DNA from: Azospirillum doebereinerae
GTDB lineage: Bacteria > Pseudomonadota > Alphaproteobacteria > Azospirillales > Azospirillaceae
Length of the DNA stretch: 64,000 bases
NCBI RefSeq assembly: GCF_003989665.1
Contig: NZ_RZIJ01000023.1
Location: 43,420-107,419, forward strand
Direction of reading: 5' to 3'
Shown here: positions 1 through 8,634 of the stretch, piece by piece
How the letters are laid out: each line of letters opens with the position of its first letter
How positions within the stretch are numbered: the stretch's first letter is position 1
Notes under the pieces: model-generated
Databases searched by the model: none
Seen by the model: the letters and a program-made list of their open reading frames with translations, nothing else
Told to the model about the DNA's origin: nothing
Made by a program: the position numbers and the translations under genes

Positions 1-130
1 TGCGTCGATGGCGGTGGGCACGGGCTTGGTGAAAAGGTCGGCCAAGCGGGATGTCCTTGGCGAAGTGGGCGAAGCTGCCCGACCCCAACGATTCATCCCA
101 GCCCGAGGTTCCCGGAGCCCAAGGTTCCGG

Positions 131-838
131 TCAGGGACCGCGCGCCGTGCGCCACGCGCAGACGCCCGCGTAATAGGCCGAGGTGGCCAACCACAGCCCG
201 AACAGCCAGCCCGGCCGGTCCGGCGACAGGATCACCAGCGCCACGCAGCACAGCAGCCACACCGTGGTGACCGCGATGTTCAGCGCCATCAGCGCCTTGA
301 CCCGGAACGGGTGGAGGAACTTCGCCGTGGTGAAGGTCAGCAGCCCCAGGGCGACCACGACCGCCGCGTTGATCCACGGATCGAGCCCGAGCAGCCAGAG
401 ATACAGCGCCACCACGTTCCAGATCGCCGGGAAGCCGACGAAATAATTGTCGCCGCTCTTCATCTGCACGTTGGCGAAGCAGTAGAGCGAGGTCAGCAGC
501 ACCCAGGCCGCCAGCGCGATGCTGACCAGCCCCTCGGGCAGCAGGCCGAAGCGGTGCATGAACACCGCCGGCACGACGACGTAGGTCAGGTAGTCGATGA
601 CGAGGTCCAGCACCGACCCGTCGATGCCCGGCAGCACCTGCTTGACCGAGGCGCGGCGCGCCAGCGTGCCGTCCACCCCGTCCACCACCAAAGCCACGCC
701 GAGCCAGGCCAGGCACAGCTTCGCGTCCCCCGCCGCCGCGGCCAGCAGGCCCAGCAGGCCCAGCACCGCCCCGCTCGCCGTGAAGACATGGACACCCCAG
801 GCCGACAGGCGGTGCGTGATTCCGTAGGCGGCGCTCAT
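131..838 (-). CDS. pcs: Phosphatidylcholine synthase
   Basis: Condenses choline directly with CDP-diacylglycerol to make phosphatidylcholine in the inner membrane. The 235-residue product has the CDP-alcohol phosphotransferase signature near residues 53-80: a DG..AR core, then G and two further Asp residues (VDGVDGTLARR, then GIDGSVLDLVIDY). About seven hydrophobic membrane segments follow. Length and the N-terminal tyrosine/histidine-rich stretch fit bacterial Pcs rather than phosphatidylglycerophosphate synthase. It lies downstream of glcF on the same strand after a 129 bp gap, so it probably has its own control. Pcs is typical of plant-associated alphaproteobacteria. Confidence 0.9.
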   Translation of the reverse strand: MSAAYGITHRLSAWGVHVFTASGAVLGLLGLLAAAAGDAKLCLAWLGVALVVDGVDGTLARRASVKQVLPGIDGSVLDLVIDYLTYVVVPAVFMHRFGLLPEGLVSIALAAWVLLTSLYCFANVQMKSGDNYFVGFPAIWNVVALYLWLLGLDPWINAAVVVALGLLTFTTAKFLHPFRVKALMALNIAVTTVWLLCCVALVILSPDRPGWLFGLWLATSAYYAGVCAWRTARGP

Positions 839-890
839 TCAGGGGATTCCGTTCCGGCGGGCGTTCAGGGGGACAGAGGGGGCGATTTTC

Positions 891-920
891 TGACACAGAT
901 GCACGCAGATAAACACAGAT
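891..920. repeat. Three degenerate 10 bp tandem units
   Basis: In the gap between glcF and pcs, three consecutive 10-base units end in CAGAT (TGACACAGAT, GCACGCAGAT, AAACACAGAT). No function is apparent. Confidence 0.4.
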
Positions 921-967
921 TTGTGGCGGCGCAAAATCCCCCTGCCCCGCCCGCCCTCCGGCCCGCC

Positions 968-2293
968 TCAGCCCGGAGGGCCAAAGGCGGCGCGGCCGGC
1001 CAGCGTCGCGGGCTTGGGACCGCCGGTGGCCCAGTCCAGCAGTTCCACCGTGTGGAGAACCGGCAGCCCCGCGCCGCCTTCGACGCCACCGGCGATCTGG
1101 GTGATGCAGCCGAGGTTGCCCGCCGCCACCGCGTCGGCCCGCGTGCTTTCGATGGCCGCGACCTTGCGGGCACGCAGTTCCCCGGCCAGCTCCGGTTGCA
1201 GCAGGTTGTAGGTGCCGGCCGAGCCGCAGCAGAGATGCCCGTCGGGGATCTCCCGCACCGCGAAGCCGGCGGCGCGCAGCAGGGCGCGCGGCGGTTCCTT
1301 GATCTTCTGGCCATGCTGAAGAGAGCAAGCGGAGTGGTAGGCGATGGCCTGCCCCGTTTCGACCACCGGGGCGGACAGCCCGATCTCGTCCAGCAGCTCG
1401 GTCACGTCGCGCGCCAGCCCGGCCACCGCCGCGGCCTTGGCGGCGTAGGCGGGATCCTCGCGGAACAGGAAGCCGTAATCCTTCACGCCGGTGCCGCAGC
1501 CCGACGCGTTGACGACGATGGCGTCCAGCCCGGCGCCCTCGATCTCGCGGGTCCAGGCGTCGATGGCCGCCTTGGCCGAGGCGTGGGCGAGGGACTCCTT
1601 GCCCATGTGGTGCGTCAGCGCGCCGCAGCACTCGGCCCCCTTGGCGACCACCACCTCGACGCCGTGGCGGGTCAGCAGGCGGATGGTCGCCTCGTTGATC
1701 TGCGGCGCCAGCACCCGCTGCGCGCAGCCGATCAGCAGGGCGACCCGCTTGCGCCTAGGCCCTTGCGCCGGGTGGACTCCCGGCCGCTCGGTGGGGCTCG
1801 GCGCCGGCACATGGGAGGGGCTCAGCGCCAGCATGGCGTCCAGCCGCTTGGGCAGCAGCGCGCGGAAACGCCGGCCGAGCGGCGCGCCGCGCAGCGCCAG
1901 CCGCAGCAGGGTCGGGTTCGGCAGCACGCGGGCCACGAATTCGCGCACCGCGCGGTCGGCGGGCGGGCGGCTGTGGGTCGCTTCGATGTGGGCGCGGGCG
2001 TGATCGACCAGATGCATGTAATGGACGCCCGACGGGCAGGTCGTCATGCAGGACAGGCAGGACAGGCAGCGGTCGATGTGCTTGACCGTCGATTCGGGCG
2101 GCGGTCCGCCCTTCTCCAGCATGTCCTTGATCTGGTAGATGCGGCCGCGCGGGGAATCCAGCTCGTCGCCCAGGATGGTGTAGGTCGGGCAGGTCGCGGT
2201 GCAGAAGCCGCAATGCACGCATTTGCGCAGGATCGCTTCCGATTCGCGGGTCGCGGAATCGGCCAGTTGGGCGAGCGAGAAATTCGTCTGCAT
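968..2293 (-). CDS. glcF: Glycolate oxidase iron-sulfur subunit GlcF
   Basis: Electron-transfer subunit of the GlcDEF glycolate oxidase, which oxidises glycolate to glyoxylate at the membrane. Two ferredoxin-like 4Fe-4S motifs lie at the N-terminus (C25-x2-C-x2-C-x3-C, then a second CLSCLSC..CP cluster near residue 76). Two CCG-type cysteine-rich domains follow (KGAECCGALTHH in the middle, HLCCGSAG near the C-terminus), as in quinone-linked Fe-S oxidoreductases. The 441-residue length is slightly above that of E. coli GlcF. The gene begins 6 bp after glcE ends, so it is translated as the last gene of a glcD-glcE-glcF operon. Confidence 0.95.
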   Translation of the reverse strand: MQTNFSLAQLADSATRESEAILRKCVHCGFCTATCPTYTILGDELDSPRGRIYQIKDMLEKGGPPPESTVKHIDRCLSCLSCMTTCPSGVHYMHLVDHARAHIEATHSRPPADRAVREFVARVLPNPTLLRLALRGAPLGRRFRALLPKRLDAMLALSPSHVPAPSPTERPGVHPAQGPRRKRVALLIGCAQRVLAPQINEATIRLLTRHGVEVVVAKGAECCGALTHHMGKESLAHASAKAAIDAWTREIEGAGLDAIVVNASGCGTGVKDYGFLFREDPAYAAKAAAVAGLARDVTELLDEIGLSAPVVETGQAIAYHSACSLQHGQKIKEPPRALLRAAGFAVREIPDGHLCCGSAGTYNLLQPELAGELRARKVAAIESTRADAVAAGNLGCITQIAGGVEGGAGLPVLHTVELLDWATGGPKPATLAGRAAFGPPG

Positions 2294-2299
2294 GGTCCC

Positions 2300-3592
2300 T
2301 CACACGCCCGCGTGCATGCGGCCGGGGTTGAGAATGCCCTTCGGATCGAAGCTGGCCTTGACGCGGCGGGTCAGCGCCATCAGCGGGTCGGGCAACGGCT
2401 GGAACACCTCGGTCACCGCGCGCACGGCGTCCGGCGCGCGGACCATCGTGGCGTGGCCGTTCGCGCCGACGGCGGCGCGGATCGTGGCGGCGGAGTCCGG
2501 CGGCGCCGTCAACCAGATCAGGCCGCCGCCCCAATCGAAGAAGGCTTCGACGGCCAGGGTCCGTTGAATCGTTGCGAGAACGCCGGGGCCAGAGGCTGGC
2601 GGGACGGAGAGTTTCCAGAGATGGTTGCCCCCTCCCCACCCCTCCCCCGCTGACGCGGGAGAGGGAGCCAAGCGCGTGTCCGGCACGGCCCCCTCTCCCG
2701 CCGCAGGCGGGGGAGGGTTGGGGAGGGGGCCGGAAACCGGAGCGCCGAACCACGCCCCATCCCTCACCTCGCGCCAGACCGCCAGCGACTCGTCGCGGCC
2801 CAACACCGCGTCCGCCAGCAACTCCTCGCGCAGCAGCGCCACCCGCGCCGTCACCGAGGGGCCGAAGCCCTCGACCCGCACCAGGGTCACCGCCCCGCCC
2901 GCCCCGGCCACCGTCGCCACGCCCGAGCGCGCCGCGACGCCGGCCGGCAGATGCGCCGCCCCCGACACGTCGTAGGGGCTGCGCAGCGCGCGGTCGAGCA
3001 TGCCCACCGCGCCCGGATCGTCCAGCCCGAACAGCAGCAGCGTGGCGGTGTCCTCGGGCGCCGGCAGCACCTTCACCGTGATCTCGGTCAGCGCGGTCAG
3101 CGTGCCGAAGGAGCCGGCCATCAGCTTGGGCAGGTCGTAGCCGGTGACGTTCTTCACCACCTTGCCGCCGCCCTTGTACAGCTCGCCACGCCCGCTGACC
3201 CCGGCGATGCCCAGCGCGTGATCGCGCGCCGACCCGGCCGAGATCCGGCGCGGCCCGGCCAGCCCGCAGGCGATCAGCCCACCCAGCGTGCCACCCCCCT
3301 CGGGTGATTCCGGCGGCTCGAAGGCCAGATGCTGCCCGCGCTCCGCCAGCATCGGCCGGATGAGGTCCATCGGCGTGCCGGCCAGCGCGGTCAGCACCAG
3401 TTCCTCCGGCTCGTAGGCGATCACTCCGGACAGGCCGGACAGATCCAGCGCGTGCCCCGCCTGAACCGGGCGGCCCAGCCCCCGCCGGCTTCCGCTGCCC
3501 AGAACCTCCAACGGCTCTTCGGCGGAGAGCGCCCAGCGCACCGCCTCGGCGGCCTGGGCGGCGGTGTCCGGCTTCAGCGTGGTGATGGTCAT
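2300..3592 (-). CDS. glcE: Glycolate oxidase FAD-binding subunit GlcE
   Basis: Second FAD-domain subunit of glycolate oxidase. The PCMH-type FAD-binding region is visible (GSGSRRGLG, GTLGGLIACGLAGPRR, NVTGYDLPKLMAGSFGTL), and the C-terminus FDPKGILNPGR is the usual FAD-linked oxidase ending. I chose the ATG at 3592 (MTITTLKP), 13 bp after glcD; an upstream in-frame extension overlaps glcD and looks unrelated. The 430-residue protein is longer than typical GlcE (about 350-400), partly because residues about 288-322 are encoded by a palindromic repeat that stays open in this frame (Pro/Gly/Ala-rich, with two AGEG-type motifs). Whether that insert disturbs folding is unknown; the rest of the protein looks intact. 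Confidence 0.92.
   Translation of the reverse strand: MTITTLKPDTAAQAAEAVRWALSAEEPLEVLGSGSRRGLGRPVQAGHALDLSGLSGVIAYEPEELVLTALAGTPMDLIRPMLAERGQHLAFEPPESPEGGGTLGGLIACGLAGPRRISAGSARDHALGIAGVSGRGELYKGGGKVVKNVTGYDLPKLMAGSFGTLTALTEITVKVLPAPEDTATLLLFGLDDPGAVGMLDRALRSPYDVSGAAHLPAGVAARSGVATVAGAGGAVTLVRVEGFGPSVTARVALLREELLADAVLGRDESLAVWREVRDGAWFGAPVSGPLPNPPPPAAGEGAVPDTRLAPSPASAGEGWGGGNHLWKLSVPPASGPGVLATIQRTLAVEAFFDWGGGLIWLTAPPDSAATIRAAVGANGHATMVRAPDAVRAVTEVFQPLPDPLMALTRRVKASFDPKGILNPGRMHAGV
2628..2730. repeat. Palindromic repeat, copy A (inside glcE)
   Basis: Two arms of about 38 bp are inverted copies of each other (CCCCCTCCCC..CCTCCCCCGC against its complement), and each arm holds a smaller palindrome around CCCGC..GCGGG. 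The 103 bp length is not a multiple of three, but the element reads through in the glcE frame. The same arms recur near 13.3, 43.9 and 48.5 kb, where they are intergenic. Confidence 0.85.
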
Positions 3593-3605
3593 GCCGGTCG
3601 GCCCC

Positions 3606-5093
3606 TCAGAAGCGCGGGATGTCGGGGAAGCGCAGTTCCCCCTTGTGGACGTGCAGCCGGCCAAGCTCGGCGCAGCGGTGGAGCGTCGGGAAGACCTTGC
3701 CGGGGTTCAGCAACCCGTCGGGGTCGAAGGCGCATTTCAGCCGCTGCTGCTGCTCCAGGTCGGCGGCGTCGAACTGGTCGGTCATCAGGTCGCGCTTCTC
3801 GACGCCGACGCCGTGCTCGCCGGTCAGCACGCCGCCAACCTCGACGCACAGGCGCAGGATGTCGTTGCCGAATTCCTCCGCCGTCTCCAGCTCGCCCGGC
3901 TTGTTGGCATCGTAGAGGATCAGCGGGTGCAGGTTGCCGTCCCCGGCGTGGAAGACATTGGCGACCCGCAGGCCGTGGCGCGCCGACATCTCCTGCATCC
4001 GTTGCAGCACGAGGGGCAGCGCCTTGCGCGGAATGGTGCCGTCCATGCAGTAATAGTCGGGGCTGATGCGCCCCACCGCCGGGAAGGCCGCCTTGCGCCC
4101 GGCCCAGAAGGCCAGCCGCTCCTCCTCGGTGGTCGACACCCGCGCGGAGACGCAGCCCTTGCTCCGGGCGATGGCCTCGACCCGCTCGATCAGGTGGTCG
4201 ACCTCGGCGGCCGGGCCGTCCAGCTCGACGATCAGCAGCGCCTCGACGTCCAGCGGGTAGCCGGCGTGGACGAAGGCCTCGGCGGCGTGGATGGCCGGGC
4301 GGTCCATCATCTCCATGCCGCCGGGAATGATGCCGGCCGCGATGATCGCCGCGACGCAATCGCCCCCCTGCTCGCTGGAGGGAAAGCCGATCAGGACGGC
4401 GCGCGCGGTGGCCGGCTTTTTCAGGATGCGGACCGTCACCTCGGTGACGACGCCGAGCAGCCCCTCCGACCCGGTGACGATCCCCATCAGGTCGTAGCCG
4501 CCCTGATCGAGGTGCTTGCCGCCCAGCCGGAGGACCGTGCCGTCGATCAGCACCATCTCCAGCCCCAGCACGTTGTTGGTGGTCAGCCCGTATTTCAGGC
4601 AATGCACCCCGCCGGAGTTCTCGGCGATGTTGCCGCCGATGGTGCAGGCGATCTGGCTCGACGGATCGGGGGCGTAATAGAAGCCCTCGTGCGCCACGGC
4701 GTTGGAGATGCCGAGGTTGGTCACCCCCGGCTGCACCACGGCGCAGCGGTTGGCGTAGTCGATGTCGAGGATGCGCTTGAACTTGCCCATCCCGAGCAGC
4801 ACGCCGTCGGCCAGCGGCAACGCCCCGCCGGACAGCGAGGTGCCGGCGCCGCGCGGCACCACCTTGACGCCCATGTCCTTGCAGGTCTTCAGGATTTGGC
4901 TGACCTGCTCCACCGTGCTGGGCAGCACGGCGACCAGGGGAAGCTGGCGGTAGGCGGTCAGCCCGTCGCATTCGTAGGCGCGCAGCTCGTTCTCGTCGAC
5001 GATCACGCCCTCGCCGGGGACGATGGCGCGCAGCGCATCGACGATGGCGCGGCGGCGGGCGATGATGCCGCCGTCCGGAACAGGCATCTTCAT
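3606..5093 (-). CDS. glcD: Glycolate oxidase FAD-linked subunit GlcD
   Basis: Catalytic FAD subunit of glycolate oxidase (FAD-linked oxidase, D-lactate dehydrogenase type). The 495-residue product has the PCMH FAD site (VVPRGAGTSLSGGALP, PDPSSQIACTIGGNIAENSGG) and the C-terminal catalytic region with HAGDGNLHPLIL and GEHGVGVEKRDLM, plus the ending CAFDPDGLLNPGKVFP. It is the first gene of glcDEF. With GlcE and GlcF it feeds electrons from glycolate to the quinone pool; glycolate can come from phosphoglycolate salvage or the environment. A Met two codons downstream is an alternative start. Confidence 0.96.
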   Translation of the reverse strand: MKMPVPDGGIIARRRAIVDALRAIVPGEGVIVDENELRAYECDGLTAYRQLPLVAVLPSTVEQVSQILKTCKDMGVKVVPRGAGTSLSGGALPLADGVLLGMGKFKRILDIDYANRCAVVQPGVTNLGISNAVAHEGFYYAPDPSSQIACTIGGNIAENSGGVHCLKYGLTTNNVLGLEMVLIDGTVLRLGGKHLDQGGYDLMGIVTGSEGLLGVVTEVTVRILKKPATARAVLIGFPSSEQGGDCVAAIIAAGIIPGGMEMMDRPAIHAAEAFVHAGYPLDVEALLIVELDGPAAEVDHLIERVEAIARSKGCVSARVSTTEEERLAFWAGRKAAFPAVGRISPDYYCMDGTIPRKALPLVLQRMQEMSARHGLRVANVFHAGDGNLHPLILYDANKPGELETAEEFGNDILRLCVEVGGVLTGEHGVGVEKRDLMTDQFDAADLEQQQRLKCAFDPDGLLNPGKVFPTLHRCAELGRLHVHKGELRFPDIPRF

Positions 5094-5227
5094 GGCGTGG
5101 GCGTCCTTCCCTGGCGGTGACCATGGCTCGGGGTTCGTCCGCTAGACGTACCATCCGCCACCGCGCGGGCACAAGACGACGACACGGGATGGCGGCACCA
5201 AGGCGATGTGCCGCATGACCCTGAAAA

Positions 5228-5261
5228 CGCAAGAGCCGCACCCGAAGGCGCGGCTCTTGCG
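5228..5261 (-). terminator. Rho-independent terminator of rpmJ
   Basis: A 12 bp perfect stem (CGCAAGAGCCGC and its complement) with a 10-base loop is followed on the minus strand by TTTT. It sits about 50 bp past the rpmJ stop codon. Confidence 0.85.
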
Positions 5262-5312
5262 AGAAACCCGAAAGCAAAGAGGCCGAGGGGTGAACCCGAC
5301 CTCCCCGCCGGA

Positions 5313-5438
5313 TCAGCCCTGACGGGCCTTGAAACGCGGGTTCTGCTTGTTGATGACGTAGACACGGCCCTTGCGGCGGATCACGCGGCAGGCCTTGTGG
5401 CGCGTCTTCATCGACTTGAGAGAGTTGACGATTTTCAT
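5313..5438 (-). CDS. rpmJ: 50S ribosomal protein L36, zinc-free type
   Basis: The 41-residue product is highly basic and reads MKIVNSLKSMKTRHK..., with RRKGRVYVINK and the ending NPRFKARQG. This is the longer, cysteine-poor L36 form; the CxxC..C..H zinc ribbon of classical L36 is absent, with only one Cys present. That form is common in alphaproteobacteria as the sole L36, so absence of zinc ligands is not by itself evidence of a stress paralog. The start is fixed by the ATG at 5438; longer upstream readings are not L36-like. A strong terminator follows. Confidence 0.95.
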   Translation of the reverse strand: MKIVNSLKSMKTRHKACRVIRRKGRVYVINKQNPRFKARQG

Positions 5439-6218
5439 GATGATATTCCTGAACGCTCGGCGGCTCGATAGAAGGCGCGCACCATAGTGCCACGTCCCCG
5501 CCCTGTCAACGCCCGCTGTCGGCACGGGAAACCGTCCGGGGATGAATCGAATCGCGGCCGCGTCGAAGACAGTCACAGCCCGTACGGGTGTCGATTTCGC
5601 AAGACACAACCCAATGAGATCATGTTGAGCGGCGCGCCGAGAGAGACATCGACCGAACCTTCGATGCACAACCCATAGGTCAAAAATCTGTGATGTGTGT
5701 CGATTTTTTATTCACATCTCCAAGCCGCGATGCCAATAAAAATGTTGAAATCATGGATTTTTCTCTCCTTTTTGCCCTCATGGAAAGGGGTGACACGGCG
5801 TCAATCGCATCACCTTTCAAAACTTGTTCTCTATTTTGTCCGTTGTGCCGCTGGAACGCCAAAGCCTTGAGGCTTCACAAACAAAAACTAGGAGTTTACC
5901 AGAAAAGAGTCATCATGATTTTAGTTATGAACACCATGATCAAACAATCACCTTGAAATATCATTCAAAAATTTATGAAATCCGACGCGCTTATGCGGTT
6001 GATTGACGCTGACAGGAAGAAATAAGCGCGTTCCCATTGCCGGTTAATGCTTGATGATGTAAGGGGAGAGAGGTCGCTGAACTCGAATTCAGCCTCTTTT
6101 CGTTTGGTTTCTCACGGTTCTGGCAGCGAACCGCCGATGGTCCGGACGGACGGAACGGGCGCGCAAAGCGCCGGCCCCGCTCAACGCCACGCTCGGCGCA
6201 TCATCGAAGGGGAAGATC
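5439..6218. other. Intergenic region with AT-rich core
   Basis: This 780 bp gap has no gene I can support. The part from about 5660 to 6010 is far more AT-rich than its surroundings, with several A/T runs. Short readings there match nothing I recognise. It precedes the Bug-type gene at 6219 and may hold its promoter, or be a remnant of acquired DNA. Confidence 0.5.
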
Positions 6219-7184
6219 ATGAGATTCTGGAACACTCTGACCATGGCGGCGGCGGGTGCGCTGTTCCTGACGGCGCCGCAAGCCCAAGCCGCCTATCCGG
6301 AGAAGCCGATCACGCTGATCGTCGCGTTCGGCGCCGGCGGCGGCACCGACCTGCTGGTCCGCGCGCTGGCGCCGTTCCTGGAGAAGGAACTGGGCGAAGG
6401 CGCCCGAGTCGAGGTGGTGAACAAGCCCGGCGCCGGCGGCGAGATCGGCTTCGCCGCCATCGCCGACGCCGCGCCGGACGGCTACACGCTGGGTTCGATC
6501 AACTCGCCCAACGTCACCGCGATCCCGATCGAGCGTCAGGCGCGCTATTCGCTGGACCGGCTCGACCCGCTCTACAATCTGGTCGACGACCCCGGCGCCT
6601 TCGCCGCCAACACCGAGGGGCAGTTCAAGACGCTGGCCGACGTGGTGACCTTCGCCAAGGCCAACCCGAACACGGTGACGGTCGGCACCACCGGCATCGG
6701 CTCGGACGATCACCTCGCCATGCTGGTGTTCCAGCGCCAGGCCGGCGTGACCTTCACCCATGTGCCGTTCCAGGGCTCTTCCGCCAACGAGGCGGCCTTG
6801 GCCGGCAAGAAGATCATGCTCAGCTCGGTCAACATCGGCGAGGCGCTGCAGTACAAGCAGAAGGACCCGATCACCGTGCTCGGCGTGATGGCCGAGAAGC
6901 GGGCGGAGAACGCCCCGGACGCCGCGACCTTCAAGGAGCAGGGCTTCGCGGCGCAGATGTCGTCGCTGCGCGGCATCGCGGCGCCCAAGGGGCTGCCGCC
7001 GGAGGTGCGCGCCAAGCTGGTCGAGGCGCTGGGCAAGGCCGCCAACGCCCCCGGCTTCCAGGCCAAGGCCAAGGAGCTGTTCCAGCCGCTCCGCCTGCTG
7101 CCGCCCGAGCAGTACACGGCGGAGCTGACCGCCGCCACCGCCGCGCTGCGCGAGCTGTGGGCCTCCAACCCCTGGCTGAAGTAA
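6219..7184 (+). CDS. Tripartite tricarboxylate (Bug/TctC) solute-binding protein 1
   Basis: Periplasmic binding protein of the Bug/TctC family, which captures carboxylates or related small organic acids for TTT importers. The 321-residue product has an N-terminal signal peptide (cleavage near AQA/AYP), then the family hallmarks AAYPEKPITLIVAFGAGGGTD, NKPGAGGEIG and GYTLGSINSPN, and a C-terminal EAL..NAPGFQAK region. No TctA or TctB membrane genes lie in the window, as is common for the many orphan Bug proteins. Its closest relative here is the convergent gene at 7264-8316, which it matches over nearly the whole length. The ligand cannot be read from sequence. Confidence 0.88.
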   Translation: MRFWNTLTMAAAGALFLTAPQAQAAYPEKPITLIVAFGAGGGTDLLVRALAPFLEKELGEGARVEVVNKPGAGGEIGFAAIADAAPDGYTLGSINSPNVTAIPIERQARYSLDRLDPLYNLVDDPGAFAANTEGQFKTLADVVTFAKANPNTVTVGTTGIGSDDHLAMLVFQRQAGVTFTHVPFQGSSANEAALAGKKIMLSSVNIGEALQYKQKDPITVLGVMAEKRAENAPDAATFKEQGFAAQMSSLRGIAAPKGLPPEVRAKLVEALGKAANAPGFQAKAKELFQPLRLLPPEQYTAELTAATAALRELWASNPWLK

Positions 7185-7203
7185 GCGGCACCGGAAACGA
7201 CTC

Positions 7204-7261
7204 GGGCGCCGGCCAATCGGTCGGCGCCCGTTCCGGCGGGTGACACGGCGACGCGTCACCC
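7204..7261. terminator. Paired hairpins between convergent Bug genes
   Basis: Two adjacent hairpins (GGGCGCCG..CGGCGCCC at 7204-7229 and GGGTGAC..GTCACCC at 7238-7261) fill the 79 bp between the two stop codons. There is no T-run, so bidirectional termination is inferred from placement. Confidence 0.55.
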
Positions 7262-7263
7262 GG

Positions 7264-8316
7264 TCACTTCAGCCACGGCGCTTCCTTCCAGAGGGCACGG
7301 AACTGCTCGTCCATCCGCTTCAGCTCCACGGCGTAGGCGTCGGGGGGCAGCAGGCGGAGCGGTTGGTAGGCGCGGGTCGCGATCTGCCGGAACTCCGGAT
7401 GCTCGACCGCCTTGGCGATGGCGTCCACCAGCTTGGCGCGGATCCCCGGGGGCAGGCCGACCGGCGCGGCCAAACCGCGCAGGGAGGCCATGTTGACCGC
7501 GAATCCCTGCTCCTTGAAGGTCGGGACGTCGGGCGCCTGGTCCCAGCGCTGGTCGGTCATCACGCCCAGGATGCGGATCGGGTCGCCTTCGCGGGCGCGC
7601 TGCGATTCGCCGATGTTCATCGAACTCAACTGGATGTGCCGGCCCAGCAGCGCGCGGTGGGCGTCGGCGCTGCCCGGAAACGGCACATGCGTCAACTGGA
7701 CCTGGGTCAGGCGCTGGAACATCAGCATGGCGAGGTGGTCGTCGGAACCGATGCCGGTGGTGCCGACCGTCACCGTGTTCGGGTTGGCCTTGGCGTAGGC
7801 CGCGACATCGGCCAGCGTCCGCATCGGGCTGTCCTTGTGGACCACGAAGGAACCCGGATCGTCGACCAGGTTGTAGAGCGGGTCGAGCCGGTCCAGCGAG
7901 AAGCGAGCGTGCCGCTCGATCGGGATCGTCACGACGTTGGGCGAGTTGATGAGGCCCAGCGTGTAGCCGTCCGGCGCCGCGTCGGCGATGGCGGCGAAGC
8001 CGATCTCCCCGCCGGCCCCTGGGCGGTTCATCACGACGACCCGCGCGGTGCCGCCCAGCTCCTTCTCGATGAAGGGCGCCAGCGAGCGCACGATGAAGTC
8101 CGACCCGCCGCCCGCCGCGTAGCCGACGATCAGGGAAATCGGCTTGTCCGGATAGGCGGCCTGGGCCTGGGGCGCCGTCAGGCCGACCAGCGCGGCCAGC
8201 GCCAGCGCGCCCAACCCACGCCCCAACCCACGACAAAGCGCCGCGCCCCGGCCGGCCACCCCGAACGCACCCGCGCGTGCCCGTTGCTGTTTGCCCCGCG
8301 ACCTCAAACCGACCAT
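7264..8316 (-). CDS. Tripartite tricarboxylate (Bug/TctC) solute-binding protein 2
   Basis: Second Bug-family periplasmic binding protein, convergent with the first and clearly its paralog: both carry AAYP(E/D)KPI, GAGGEIGFAAIADAAPDGYT and SLDRLDPLYNLVDDPG. The start is the ATG at 8316, preceded by AGGAGAAG; it gives 350 residues with a long basic N-region before a hydrophobic signal segment ending in APQAQAAYP. A further upstream in-frame extension has no ribosome site. It is divergent from the aldolase/dehydrogenase pair at 8635-10311 and may bind a precursor of their substrate, which is an inference from position. Confidence 0.87.
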   Translation of the reverse strand: MVGLRSRGKQQRARAGAFGVAGRGAALCRGLGRGLGALALAALVGLTAPQAQAAYPDKPISLIVGYAAGGGSDFIVRSLAPFIEKELGGTARVVVMNRPGAGGEIGFAAIADAAPDGYTLGLINSPNVVTIPIERHARFSLDRLDPLYNLVDDPGSFVVHKDSPMRTLADVAAYAKANPNTVTVGTTGIGSDDHLAMLMFQRLTQVQLTHVPFPGSADAHRALLGRHIQLSSMNIGESQRAREGDPIRILGVMTDQRWDQAPDVPTFKEQGFAVNMASLRGLAAPVGLPPGIRAKLVDAIAKAVEHPEFRQIATRAYQPLRLLPPDAYAVELKRMDEQFRALWKEAPWLK

Positions 8317-8634
8317 CGCACGCTTCTCCTTCCGAAGGCTTCGTACAACCAAGCCCTCGCCTGGGTTGTTTCCGACACGCCTGACTTGCTTTTCATCGAA
8401 TTTCAAACGCTCCAGTGATTTTAACGTGAACGACGAATCCTCTCCATAGGGGAAATTGACGCGGGCAAACCATCGTTTGACGATAAAACGGCAATCCATC
8501 ATATTCTAATACTTGCCGTCATTCGGCGGATGATGCGCGCATGACGGGTGCGCCCGGCCCGCCATCACCGCCGCAGGTCGTCCGGCCGTCCCGCTTCCTG
8601 GGACGGGCCGCCCGTTGCGAAAGGCTTTTCCACC
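8317..8634. other. Divergent promoter region
   Basis: This 318 bp gap separates the minus-strand Bug gene from the plus-strand RraA-type gene. It is moderately AT-rich between 8390 and 8520 and must hold promoters for both directions. I found no clear operator palindrome and no regulator gene beside it. Confidence 0.4.

Noticed and set aside
1..96. Possible 5' end of another minus-strand gene (ATG at 96)
   Set aside because: Only about 32 codons are visible, two frames look equally gene-like, and no family or ribosome site decides it.
8..2653. Very long plus-strand open frame (881 codons) opposite glcF, glcE and pcs
   Set aside because: It is the shadow of GC-rich genes on the other strand: Arg/Gln/Pro/His-rich composition, no domain, and the minus-strand genes are certain.
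5690..6006. Overlapping 60-88 codon frames in the AT-rich stretch
   Set aside because: No homology, no ribosome site, and composition like random AT-rich DNA.
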